Shown here piece by piece: positions 16,378 to 25,087 of a stretch of DNA of 34,132 bases. Under the pieces are notes generated by a model. It had not been told where the DNA came from and did not search any database. It saw only the letters and a program-made list of their open reading frames with translations. Source of the DNA: Promethearchaeota archaeon Loki_b31 (lineage in GTDB: Archaea; Asgardarchaeota; Lokiarchaeia; Sigyniarchaeales; SOKP01); contig NJBI01000038.1 in assembly GCA_005222975.1 (NCBI GenBank), forward strand, positions 1 to 34,132, read 5' to 3'. Made by a program: the position numbers and the translations under genes. Positions within the stretch are counted from its first letter, which is position 1. Each line of letters begins with the position of its first letter.

Positions 16378-19107
16378 TTGGTTGTAGAAGGTCCTTTTAC
16401 AGTAAGTTTTACTGATATATCAACTGATGATGTTAAAAAGATCGGCAATAAAGCTGCTAATCTGAGCTTTCTAATGGCAAAAGATTTTTCTGTTCCAGAA
16501 GGATACGTCATAAAAACTTCGGCTTACACTTTATTTCTAAAGTGTAATAAGCTTGATAATATTATCCAAGATTCATTAAATAAAATCAAAGATAATGATT
16601 ATAACTCTATTGAAGTAGCAGCGAAATCAATTAAAAACGCTGTTGAGGGCAGCCCACTTCCTATTGAACTCACTAATGAAATCTCTGCTAAATACCCTCA
16701 TTATGATTCTTATTATGTTGCAGTAAGATCGTCGGCTACGGCGGAAGATTTACCTTCAGCTTCATTTGCTGGTCAATATGATACTTATTTAAATCTTAAA
16801 GGTCTCAAGCAGATTTTTCATCACATTAAACAGTGCTATGCCTCTCTTTGGACGGGTAGAGCAATATCTTATAGGATAAAGAATATGATTCCTCATAACA
16901 GCGTTAAAATTGCTACCATTGTTCAAAAAATGATTTCACCAAAATCTGCAGGTGTTTTATTTACAGCTAATCCAATTACTTCGGATATTTCAGAAATTCT
17001 TATTGAATCCAATTTTGGATTGGGAGAATCCTTAGTGTCTGGCCAGATTAATCCAGATCAATACATTATTCAAAAAATACTTAAAAAAGGAAAAAAAGTA
17101 TTTAGAATCATTAACAAACGAATAGGAAAAAAAAAATTTGCCACTTTTTCAAAAGAGACTAATGGTGATAGTGGTATCGAGCAAAAAATCCTCTCCGAAC
17201 AAAAAAGCACGGAATCTTCTCTCTCAGATAAAATCATTATTAAACTTGCTAGAATTGGGAGCGAAATTGAAAATATCTTTGGAGGAAAGCCTCAAGATAT
17301 CGAATGGGCTATAGATCAAGACGATCGAATCCATCTTCTTCAATCGCGCCCTATAACCTCAATGAGTCCCCAAAAAAACAGAGAAAAAAAAATGTGGAGT
17401 CGAGGCTATAGCGACGATTATTGGAATGATCCTGTTAGTCCTCTCTTTTTCGAATTATTAGGCGAGAATTTAACCAAAATTGTTAATATCGAGCTTAATA
17501 GTATTTTGGGCTATGAAAATATAGATAATAAGCTTTTAAAGCTTTATAATGGTCATGTGTATTTCAATTTAAATGTTCTTAAACTTAAAGTAGAAAATGA
17601 AATTCCAAAAATGTTGCGAAATGAAGATCTTTTAAATTACTTTCCAGATGGTTATGGATACTATGGTAAGGAAACAATTAAAAACCTTCCTTTCCATATT
17701 AAGAATCGTGTAATTGCAGAAATTCGAGTAATGTTTTATGATCCTGATGGTAGTATTACTAAAACTGCGGTAAAATACGATGAGTGGACTAATATGATAT
17801 TTTATCCGTTTTGCATAAATTTTGATTTAAAATTAAAAAAAATCGAAGATACAAGCGATGGACTAGCTTTATTTTCACTTGCAGAAGATCTCAATCGTGC
17901 AATGGTTCCTCATTTCTGTCTAGTAAGATATGGGATCCCCGTTCACAATATTGGAATGAATTTAATGACACAATATCTTCTAACTCGTTTTCTAGGGAAA
18001 AATGAATCACTACTATATTATCCCGTTTTAATATCAGGCTTAAAACATAAGTTAACTGAAACAAATGAGGGAATTCATTCATTAGCGGCCTTAATTCAAG
18101 ATAATTCTAACTTAAAGTCAATAATACTCGATAATAAATCTGAAAACATTTATGACATACTAAAACATGAAAAAAATTCACAAATTCACAATTTTCTATT
18201 AGAATTTGATAATTTTTTAAAGAAATTTGGCGATCGTGGATTCACTAGAGAGCCATATTACCCCCGTTGGAGCGAAAAACCAATGATTCACATATTTAAT
18301 ATCTTAAAATCATTAACCACGGAAACAACACATGAAAAAATTAGTAAAAATTTTTTCAGCTGTGAGATCCAAGAAAAATCTGAGAAGATTGTTGAATATA
18401 AAATTAGATCACAGCGATTTGGTTTTATAAAATGGAAAATCTTAAGTGTTATTTTAAAACTAAGCCGATTATACATAATCTTTAGAGAAAATCAGAGATT
18501 TAACTTGGATCGCTGGATTACAAGAAATCGAATGGTTTTTTTAGAAATAGGGAAACTATTAACTAATGAGGGAATTCTAAAGGAGTCAAATGATATATTT
18601 TTTCTAAAAAAAAGAGAGATTGAAGATTTATTACATCATAGATTTAATGAGAGCGAAATGTCCAAATTACAGATTGAAATCAGTAATAGAAAAAGAGATT
18701 TTCTAAAATTTGAGCATGAAGTTCCTCCAAAATTTCTTTTAGATTCCCATGAATTTAACGATGTTTTAAAGTACTCAAAAGATAGTTTAATTTTCCAAGG
18801 AATACCAGCAAGCCATGGAATAATTACTGGGAGAATTCATATAATTCGAACTATTAATCAAATCTCTACAGTTAAAACAAACGAGATCCTTGTAGTACCT
18901 CGAACAGATCCAGGATGGACTCCTGTATTTTCAAAAATAGGCGGTCTTATCACTGAAACGGGAGGGATACTTAGCCATGGTGCAGTAGTGGCTCGAGAAT
19001 ATGGTATACCCGCAGTTATTAACGTTCCAAACGCCTGTAAACTCTTTAAAAACGGTCAAATTGTAAATATTAATGGCTATAATGGAATTATTACAATTAA
19101 AAATTAA
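16378..19107 (+). CDS. Rifampicin-phosphotransferase-like / PEP-synthase-related phosphotransferase
   Basis: This is a 909-aa protein. Residues 1-330 form the PPDK/PEP-synthase ATP-binding domain (KIGNKAANLS at 21-30, VRSSATAEDLPSASFAGQYDT from 116, DIEWAIDQD and LQSRPIT near 307-326). Residues 330-800 are a poorly conserved, mostly helical middle part. The C-terminus (about 810-909) is the swivelling His domain: TDPGWTPVF, then GGILSHGAVVAREYGIPAV with the phospho-acceptor His at 867. The PEP-binding TIM barrel of true PEP synthase is missing, which matches the ATP-domain/substrate-domain/His-domain order of rifampicin phosphotransferase. The true substrate is unknown. The start is TTG with GGTGG about 8 nt upstream. 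The next gene follows after 18 nt. Confidence 0.85.
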   Translation: MVVEGPFTVSFTDISTDDVKKIGNKAANLSFLMAKDFSVPEGYVIKTSAYTLFLKCNKLDNIIQDSLNKIKDNDYNSIEVAAKSIKNAVEGSPLPIELTNEISAKYPHYDSYYVAVRSSATAEDLPSASFAGQYDTYLNLKGLKQIFHHIKQCYASLWTGRAISYRIKNMIPHNSVKIATIVQKMISPKSAGVLFTANPITSDISEILIESNFGLGESLVSGQINPDQYIIQKILKKGKKVFRIINKRIGKKKFATFSKETNGDSGIEQKILSEQKSTESSLSDKIIIKLARIGSEIENIFGGKPQDIEWAIDQDDRIHLLQSRPITSMSPQKNREKKMWSRGYSDDYWNDPVSPLFFELLGENLTKIVNIELNSILGYENIDNKLLKLYNGHVYFNLNVLKLKVENEIPKMLRNEDLLNYFPDGYGYYGKETIKNLPFHIKNRVIAEIRVMFYDPDGSITKTAVKYDEWTNMIFYPFCINFDLKLKKIEDTSDGLALFSLAEDLNRAMVPHFCLVRYGIPVHNIGMNLMTQYLLTRFLGKNESLLYYPVLISGLKHKLTETNEGIHSLAALIQDNSNLKSIILDNKSENIYDILKHEKNSQIHNFLLEFDNFLKKFGDRGFTREPYYPRWSEKPMIHIFNILKSLTTETTHEKISKNFFSCEIQEKSEKIVEYKIRSQRFGFIKWKILSVILKLSRLYIIFRENQRFNLDRWITRNRMVFLEIGKLLTNEGILKESNDIFFLKKREIEDLLHHRFNESEMSKLQIEISNRKRDFLKFEHEVPPKFLLDSHEFNDVLKYSKDSLIFQGIPASHGIITGRIHIIRTINQISTVKTNEILVVPRTDPGWTPVFSKIGGLITETGGILSHGAVVAREYGIPAVINVPNACKLFKNGQIVNINGYNGIITIKN

Positions 19108-19125
19108 CAAAGGTTTAAAATAAAA

Positions 19126-20097
19126 ATGGAAAAAATAACTCATATAGATAAATCAACCAAACATCTTGAATGGAACGAAAGTTATTATTTTGTTTTTTAT
19201 AGTAAAAAGGACAAATTGGGGGGCATGTCTAGAATTGGTTTTAAACCAAATAAACAGGAGGGCATGACTTTTTTCTTTCTTTTTCTGCCTGATGGTTCCG
19301 TAGCAGGATATCATCAACAGATTAAAATAAAAGATTATTCAGATGCCCTTAAAGTAAAAGGAATGGTACATGGTTGGCAATCAGATGGAAATTGGAATTT
19401 TAAATTTAAAGGTAATATGGTTTTTGTAAAGAACTCGTTAGACTTACCAAAAGTGCGTGAAAACCCAAAACTCATTTCAAAAGTCCAATCTATTAAAATG
19501 GACTTATCATTTAATCCTATCAACGAACCATACGAATATAGCAAATATATGACTCCAGAATCACTAGAAATCGGTAAAAAATCAGGAGATAAACATTGGG
19601 AACAAATAGGACTCGTTTCTGGGGAATTAATAGTAGGCGATGAAATTTTTTACATTAAACGGGTTTTAGGACAACGAGATCACACTTATGGGGTAAGAGA
19701 TTGGACTGGCATTGGAGATTGGTTTTATTATGTAGTATGGTTTAACGAAAATTTAGCAATTAATCCTGCTGCGATTATTACTGATGATGGCAGATTATCT
19801 ACGGGTGGTTTTTTATTTAAAGATGGAAAAAATATTCCTTTAAAGACGCTACGAATAATAAATCAAAAATTTCAACAAGATGGTATTTTTCCTATAAGTT
19901 CAGAGTTAGAATTGATCGACAATCTCGGCGATCGGCATATACTCAAAGCTAATGTAGGCTCAATTATCCCAGTCAATTTTCAAGATGATGAAGGTAATCA
20001 ATCAATCTTGGTACAAGCATTTGGAACATTTGAACTTGATGGAATTTCGGGAGGATATGGCACATTTGAAACTCTAAGAAAAGTTAGAAAACAATAA
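19126..20097 (+). CDS. Lipocalin-like (AttH/CrtC-type, DUF7064/7065-like) protein
   Basis: This 323-aa soluble, beta-rich protein has W-x-E-S-Y-Y-F near the start (residues 14-21), FLFLPDGSVAGY, and GQRDHTYGVRDWTGIGDWFYYVVWF in the middle. The R-D-H-(S/T)-(W/Y)-G-x-R-D-W element is typical of the double-lipocalin AttH/CrtC-related families, some members of which hydrate or cyclise isoprenoids while others have no known reaction. It lies 18 nt after the phosphotransferase-like gene, so the two probably form one operon, and one may prepare or bind the substrate of the other. The function is unassigned. Confidence 0.55.
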   Translation: MEKITHIDKSTKHLEWNESYYFVFYSKKDKLGGMSRIGFKPNKQEGMTFFFLFLPDGSVAGYHQQIKIKDYSDALKVKGMVHGWQSDGNWNFKFKGNMVFVKNSLDLPKVRENPKLISKVQSIKMDLSFNPINEPYEYSKYMTPESLEIGKKSGDKHWEQIGLVSGELIVGDEIFYIKRVLGQRDHTYGVRDWTGIGDWFYYVVWFNENLAINPAAIITDDGRLSTGGFLFKDGKNIPLKTLRIINQKFQQDGIFPISSELELIDNLGDRHILKANVGSIIPVNFQDDEGNQSILVQAFGTFELDGISGGYGTFETLRKVRKQ

Positions 20098-20180
20098 TTT
20101 TGATTTAAAGAATAATCTTAAAATAATGTTTAAAACAAATAAAAAATAAAATTTTAAAAAAATACAATTAAATCAAAGTT

Positions 20181-21005
20181 TTAAATTTTAACTTTATATT
20201 GCCAAAGATTTAATTCCTTCCTAAGTTTTTTACCCATCTCCATAGATTTCTTGGTCAACATATCTATTTCTTCTATAGAAAATGTAGCAAGACCACTTTT
20301 TTGAATAGATACTATTTTATTTTCTGTAACAGAAATGGAGATTTTTCCATCACTCACTAGTTCTTCTGGTAAAGTAGGGTCTAAAAAGATGATATCGCCG
20401 ATTTTTCCATATGTTGTAACAATTGGTAGTTCATTTACAATAGTTTCTCCGGTTAAATATTTACCCGTCCATTCAATTTGATCGTCCACCCATTTTCCTT
20501 CGGGAATGTGACTTGAGATTAATGTAGTTAACGAACTTATTCCACCTGCATCAATTAAATTCCCCGAATAATTAATAACATATAGATCTACAAATAAAAT
20601 ATACACAGCTTTATTTGCTTTTATACATAGTTTTTTTGTTTGGACGCAGTCTGCATGTCGAATCCCTCTATCAACAACACGTGCAAGTTCAATTGATTGC
20701 TCGCTTGGAGGACCTCTTTCAAATATAGGAGATGCTAAAGGTAGCAGTTCCGCCATAAAAGTACAAACGCCTTCTTCAGGAAGGTCGGGAAAGGGTGTTC
20801 CTACATCGTATTTTAACCCCGTAATTATTCTTGTATCTCCTAATGTTACGTCAGCAGATCCTTCTGCTGAAGTAATAACATCTGGTTTTATAGTCCAATC
20901 TCGATATTCCCAAAGTCCTCTACCGTCAATTCTTTCTTCTTTCCTCAAATTATTGAGAATGTAATTTTTTTCTATTGTCGAGATTACGCGTTTTGTATTC
21001 ATCAT
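20181..21005 (-). CDS. rrp42: Exosome complex subunit Rrp42
   Basis: This 274-aa RNase PH-fold protein begins with a helix and ERIDGRGLWEYRDW, then GSADVTLGDTRIITGLKYDVGTPFPD and ERGPPSEQSIELARVVDRGIR, all typical of archaeal Rrp42. Rrp42 is the non-catalytic partner of Rrp41 in the hexameric exosome ring and contributes to RNA binding. The ATG overlaps the Rrp41 stop (ATGATG over TGA) and has a strong GGAGG about 10 nt upstream. It is the last gene of its minus-strand operon and converges on the plus-strand cassette. Confidence 0.95.
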   Translation of the reverse strand: MMNTKRVISTIEKNYILNNLRKEERIDGRGLWEYRDWTIKPDVITSAEGSADVTLGDTRIITGLKYDVGTPFPDLPEEGVCTFMAELLPLASPIFERGPPSEQSIELARVVDRGIRHADCVQTKKLCIKANKAVYILFVDLYVINYSGNLIDAGGISSLTTLISSHIPEGKWVDDQIEWTGKYLTGETIVNELPIVTTYGKIGDIIFLDPTLPEELVSDGKISISVTENKIVSIQKSGLATFSIEEIDMLTKKSMEMGKKLRKELNLWQYKVKI

Positions 21006-21769
21006 TTTTTTTTCTTTCCTCCGGAATATTCTTCTTGAATTGCAATATATTTATTTTTTAGCGTGTTTAATTGCATTTCATGGATCTTTATTAGAGCATT
21101 TTTAGCAAGAGTTAAAACCTCGTCAAACTCTTTTAAATCCATACTGCCATCGAATTGGAGTAATGAAATTTCCTCATTAAACCATGTTATCGCACACGGT
21201 AAATCTGCATCACCCGCTTTATCTTCAATTCCTGATAAGTCTGTTACTAATTCCCCATCGATTTTTCCAACGGCAACAGCTGTTACTAGACTCCTCATTG
21301 GAACTCCCGCATCAGCGAGTGCTAAGGCAGCAACCGTGGCACATCCGCACCGTGTTCCGCCATCAGCATCCATCACATTAATAAAAACCTCAAACGAATT
21401 ACCAGGATAAAGTTCAAGAAAAAGCAAAGGTTCTAAGCAATCTGCTAATACCATTGAAATTTCTTTTTCTCGGCGTCCAGGGGCTGGGCGTTTTCTATCA
21501 AACACTGAAAAGGTTGCCATTCTATAAAAAACTCTCAGAATTCCTTTATCTGGTTTCGCTAAATAATGAGGATGAACATCTCTAGGTCCGTAAACAGCGC
21601 AAAAAATTTTGTTATTGCCCCATTCTAAATATGCTGAACCATCTGCATTTTTTACTACTCCTACTTCCATTTTTATAGGTCTTAACTCGTGTTTGTCTCG
21701 ACCATCAAGTCTCTTCCCATCTTCACGAAATAATTTTTCTGGGTACTCATCTTTAATAATTAGTGGCAT
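21002..21769 (-). CDS. rrp41: Exosome complex subunit Rrp41 (catalytic, RNase PH fold)
   Basis: This 255-aa protein has FREDGKRLDGRDKHELRPIKMEVG, the Rrp41 opening, GGTRCGCATVAALALADAGVPM and the catalytic region DLSGIEDKAGDADLP with the acidic residues that bind metal. It performs phosphorolytic 3'-5' RNA degradation and tailing in the exosome ring with Rrp42 and the Rrp4 cap. The Lys-rich tail (GGKKKK) ends over the Rrp42 start. It follows Rrp4 with no gap, consistent with coupled synthesis. Confidence 0.96.
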   Translation of the reverse strand: MPLIIKDEYPEKLFREDGKRLDGRDKHELRPIKMEVGVVKNADGSAYLEWGNNKIFCAVYGPRDVHPHYLAKPDKGILRVFYRMATFSVFDRKRPAPGRREKEISMVLADCLEPLLFLELYPGNSFEVFINVMDADGGTRCGCATVAALALADAGVPMRSLVTAVAVGKIDGELVTDLSGIEDKAGDADLPCAITWFNEEISLLQFDGSMDLKEFDEVLTLAKNALIKIHEMQLNTLKNKYIAIQEEYSGGKKKK

Positions 21770-22579
21770 TTAATTTATACCTCTTATCTTTTTTTCATTA
21801 TCAATATATTCTGAAATTCGGTCTGTTAACCCAACCGTATGGGCTTCTCTTTCAATTTTCTTTATTGCGTCAATTAATAACCTTTCATAAGCAATATTTT
21901 CACCTTTTAACCAAATACGCCCATTTTGCGTTACAAATATATTACTTTTAGTTAAATTTTTTAACATTTTAATCATAGAACCATTACGTCCAATAACTCG
22001 TGGAATTTTTGGAGGATTAATTGAGATAACTATGCCATCTCTTCTTTTGCCTAAATATTGACCAACGGTTGTTAATTCAGGTTGGTTTAGACGATCTGCA
22101 GAAAGTACTTTTACAATTAATATATCTCCAATTTGATACTTATCAGTTGAAGGAGCTGCAGAATCTGAACCTCCCCCCCTAAATCCTCTCGTTTTATTTC
22201 TCTTTACTGTATTTTTTGGTTTTAAAATCCCTTCATCTTTAGCGTTAATGTCTAATCTATATTTGACTGGGTTTTTATCTGTAACTAAAGCAATAACCTT
22301 ATCTCCTGCTCGAGGCGTATAAGACCCTTTAAGAGGGATAACATTAATGTAATTTTTATTAATCTGCTTTAAACCAATGTTTAACGATATTATTTTTGTT
22401 CTTTCTTTATTTAAAATTGTACCTCTTCCGGGTAAGAAATTTTTTGTATCTTCTGTCAATACCTCTCCTGGCACGACAACCTCCCGAGAAATATCTTCAC
22501 CATCGAACTCAGCTCTTTCTTCAGCTTCATCATTATTTGTAATAGTTTCTTCTATTGATTCATCTTCTTCATTTTCCAT
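21770..22579 (-). CDS. rrp4: Exosome RNA-binding cap subunit Rrp4 (S1 and KH domains)
   Basis: This 269-aa protein has an acidic N-terminal stretch of about 30 residues (MENEEDESIEETITNNDE...), then REVVVPGEVLTEDTKNFLPGRGTI, the Rrp4 N-terminal domain, an S1 domain interrupted by a basic, glycine-rich loop (KRNKTRGFRGGGSD), and a C-terminal KH domain with GRNGSMIKML (GxxG) and NGRIWLKG. It caps the exosome ring and selects RNA. The acidic N-terminal tail is longer than in well-studied homologues. SBDS lies 89 nt upstream in the same direction. Confidence 0.94.
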   Translation of the reverse strand: MENEEDESIEETITNNDEAEERAEFDGEDISREVVVPGEVLTEDTKNFLPGRGTILNKERTKIISLNIGLKQINKNYINVIPLKGSYTPRAGDKVIALVTDKNPVKYRLDINAKDEGILKPKNTVKRNKTRGFRGGGSDSAAPSTDKYQIGDILIVKVLSADRLNQPELTTVGQYLGKRRDGIVISINPPKIPRVIGRNGSMIKMLKNLTKSNIFVTQNGRIWLKGENIAYERLLIDAIKKIEREAHTVGLTDRISEYIDNEKKIRGIN

Positions 22580-22668
22580 TTATTTTTAATCACTCTCTAT
22601 TTATAATTTATACATTTGATTAATTATCGTAAAAAACCATTAAGGAAAATTAGTTAAAAATTATCTGG

Positions 22669-23460
22669 TTAGGACTTCATTAATTTAGTTTGAACTCGTC
22701 CGTGAGTTAACTTATTCAATTTATCAATCAATTCCATTTGCAATCCTGCAGGTAAACTAACAACTGAAACCCAAGATCCATCCGATTGCCACTCCTCCTT
22801 TTTAATTTGTGCTAATTGCGCAACAACATTATAACCCTTTGCAGTAAAGACCGAAGGTATTTTTATCGCAATTTGCACTTGCTCCATTCGAATAGGTATG
22901 ATTGCTCGTATCTGTTTAAGTACATCGTCAACTTGTTCTTCCGCACTTCTCATTAAGTCAACTTTAACTTTTGCTTCCTCTATAGCTTTTTCAATTCTTT
23001 GATAAGGGTGTGGTTTTTTATTTTGAGGATTTATCGCGTTTTTAGTGATAATTGTAATTATCTGCTTTAATTTTTTATCTCTTTCATCATCTCGTTGGGT
23101 TCGAGTCCATTGTATTTCTCCTTCTAATAAAACGTTACTCGCGATAATTCTTCCGTCTGTAGTATTAAATACAGCTTCCATATCGCCGTCAGTTGCTTTT
23201 TTTCCCCTTCTCAAATCTTCAAACACGGTAAAACTTTCAAAAATTAATTCAATTGTAATTTTAGGATTTTTTAAGAGTTCTTCAGCAGAAACGCGAGATT
23301 TTTTACTTCCTTCCATAAGACGTTTGTTTATTTCTTCTCGAATGATTTTTTTGGCTTCCCATGCTTTGTCAGGGGCTAATAACATCTCAAAGGTGCGCCC
23401 CTCTTTTACTATGCGCCCAACAATGAAACCACCTAAATCTATTCTTGCTCTGTCTATCAT
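22669..23460 (-). CDS. sbds: Ribosome maturation protein SBDS (Sdo1)
   Basis: This 263-aa protein has three domains typical of SBDS: an N-terminal FYSH domain (IDLGGFIVGRIVKEGRTFEMLLAPDKAWE ... EDLRRGKKATD, about 5-100), a central helical domain (HPYQRIEKAIEEAKVKVDLMRSAEEQVDDVLKQIRAIIPI) and a C-terminal ferredoxin-like domain. SBDS helps release anti-association factor (IF6) from the large ribosomal subunit. It lies between psmA and Rrp4, the standard archaeal neighbourhood. Confidence 0.95.
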   Translation of the reverse strand: MIDRARIDLGGFIVGRIVKEGRTFEMLLAPDKAWEAKKIIREEINKRLMEGSKKSRVSAEELLKNPKITIELIFESFTVFEDLRRGKKATDGDMEAVFNTTDGRIIASNVLLEGEIQWTRTQRDDERDKKLKQIITIITKNAINPQNKKPHPYQRIEKAIEEAKVKVDLMRSAEEQVDDVLKQIRAIIPIRMEQVQIAIKIPSVFTAKGYNVVAQLAQIKKEEWQSDGSWVSVVSLPAGLQMELIDKLNKLTHGRVQTKLMKS

Positions 23461-23577
23461 TTAAATTTTTCACTAACGACCTTATTGAATGATCTCGCTT
23501 TTTACTATTTTTTGCCTTATATTAATTGATAAATTTTAATGAGGGTTAACCTTGAACCTTAAATATTTTATAGAAGA

Positions 23578-24300
23578 TTATAACTTATTCAATAAATCTT
23601 CCTTTTCTTCATTACTCAATAATTTAAATTTAATATCGTCTTTCATAATGAAAGCTACATCACAAGTTTCTTTATTCAAATTATCACCCATTAATTCTTT
23701 TAAAGTTCTTAAAGGTAATAATTTTAATTCATCATCACTAATATCCTCTTTATAATTTTCTTCAAGGTAAACCCGCGCCTCAGTTGCACCTGAACCTATC
23801 GCAAAAGCTTTATAGCCCCAACTAGCGCCACTGGGATCCGTCAAATAGAGGACAGCTCGCTTCTCATTACCCGGATCAACTCCAGCTATGAGGAAACTCA
23901 CTCCAAAAGGTCTTACACCTGCATTCTGCGTGAAAAGTTGGAGATATTCGCAGATATTAAGCGTACTATCTTTAACCGAAATTTTCTCGTCGTAATTTAA
24001 AATATTAACTTGTGCCTGAACTCTTGCTCGGTCTATAAGCACCCTTGCGTCAGCAGTGAGCCCAGCGATAGCTGCGCCAATGTGGTCGTCAACTTTAAAT
24101 ATTTTTTCCGAGCCAATAATTTCTTGAAGTTCGGAACTCTTTTTTTCGACGGCAAAAACTACTGAATGACTATTCCTACAAACAATAGCCGCTGTTCCTC
24201 TTCTCACAGCTTCTATAGCGTACTCGACCTGAAACAGCCTCCCCTCTGGAGAAAACTGAGTTATAGCCATGTCATACCCTCGTCCTGCTTGCTGGAACAT
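23578..24300 (-). CDS. psmA: Proteasome subunit alpha
   Basis: This 240-aa protein has the alpha-subunit N-terminal gate and H0 helix YDMAITQFSPEGRLFQVEYAIEAV (about 9-33), the conserved GLTADARVLIDRARVQAQ, and DPSGASWGYKAFAIGSG. Seven copies form each outer ring of the 20S core and control entry of unfolded protein. The beta subunit is not in the window. A 229-nt gap separates it from the profilin-like gene upstream and 117 nt from SBDS downstream. Confidence 0.97.
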   Translation of the reverse strand: MFQQAGRGYDMAITQFSPEGRLFQVEYAIEAVRRGTAAIVCRNSHSVVFAVEKKSSELQEIIGSEKIFKVDDHIGAAIAGLTADARVLIDRARVQAQVNILNYDEKISVKDSTLNICEYLQLFTQNAGVRPFGVSFLIAGVDPGNEKRAVLYLTDPSGASWGYKAFAIGSGATEARVYLEENYKEDISDDELKLLPLRTLKELMGDNLNKETCDVAFIMKDDIKFKLLSNEEKEDLLNKL

Positions 24301-24529
24301 GATATATATCCCTTTTTAATTTTTAATTAATTATCTTATTTTTTTTTTACTATTAAAATATTGAAATTTTTAATAAAATTTATATTTTGTCTAAATAAAG
24401 TATTAGCTTTTGAACACAAATTCGTAAAAAAAATAAAATCTATTTGTTCAAATTCGGGATATAAATAAAAAAGAAATAAAATGTAATTTTAAAAGCCTTG
24501 ATAATGATTAGGTGAATTCTTCAAACTGT
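24301..24529. other. AT-rich gap between profilin-like gene and psmA
   Basis: This 229-nt stretch is very AT-rich, with poly-T/poly-A runs and no open frame. It probably contains the 3' end of the profilin-like transcript and the promoter of the psmA-SBDS-exosome operon. No distinctive dyad or repeat is seen. Confidence 0.3.
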
Positions 24530-24901
24530 TTAACTCCAAGCAACCTTATTAATAAAAATTGACCACTCAAGCAAAATCATACCTTCGTCTCGAGTATGTG
24601 CTATGAGGTAATCCCCGTCTTTTGAAATCGATCCAACTATATTACCCTTCCCCCCAACTATATTTTTTGCCGCTAATTGAATGTCATCATTTTTTAATAT
24701 CGCAAATCTATAATTCTGAAAGTTAAGAGCTGGTTCTTTTTGTTTCCACGCTACAAGCATAGCTTTAGCTTCTTCGTTTGATAATGAGAATTTTTCGGAT
24801 TTAAAAAGAATCTCGCCGTTAGAATCCAACAAGAAAATTTCTTCCGTACCATCGTATTTTCTTAGTTCTTCAACTAAATAATTAAATCGTTGTTGTTCCA
24901 T
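24530..24901 (-). CDS. Profilin-like protein (Asgard profilin candidate)
   Basis: This 123-aa single-domain alpha/beta protein runs: N-terminal helix (1-17), strands FLLDSNGEILFKS (23-35), a helix LSNEEAKAMLVAWKQ (40-54), then YRFAILKNDDIQLAAKN, GGKGNIVGSISKDGDYLIAH (83-102) and a C-terminal helix LLEWSIFINKVAW. This order and the GGKG...G...K.G..LIAH segment match the profilin fold. Asgard archaea are known to encode profilins that regulate actin. A roadblock/LC7 protein is the main alternative, since it has similar length and a D-x-x-G-x-I/V strand. It sits upstream of psmA on the same strand. Confidence 0.6.
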   Translation of the reverse strand: MEQQRFNYLVEELRKYDGTEEIFLLDSNGEILFKSEKFSLSNEEAKAMLVAWKQKEPALNFQNYRFAILKNDDIQLAAKNIVGGKGNIVGSISKDGDYLIAHTRDEGMILLEWSIFINKVAWS

Positions 24902-25087
24902 AACTCACATCAACAAAATCTTATGCTTTTCTTTAAACTATCATAAAAGTTCATCAATTTAAATTTTATCAGAACGAAATTAAGTTAAAATTAACTAATA
25001 TAATAAGAGAAAATAAGAAATATTACGCTATACTTACTATTATAATAATTATTATTAGGATTCATATTTCTACATATAGGAATTTTT

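Noticed and set aside
16378..19107. Simple label of PEP synthase
   Set aside because: The PEP-binding TIM barrel is absent and the His domain is at the C-terminus, as in rifampicin phosphotransferase.
21063..21410. Plus-strand frames opposite Rrp41
   Set aside because: They lie fully inside a well-supported exosome gene and show no family features.
24530..24901. Roadblock/LC7 domain protein
   Set aside because: Length fits, but the GGKG...G...K.G..LIAH segment and final helix fit profilin better; kept as the main alternative.
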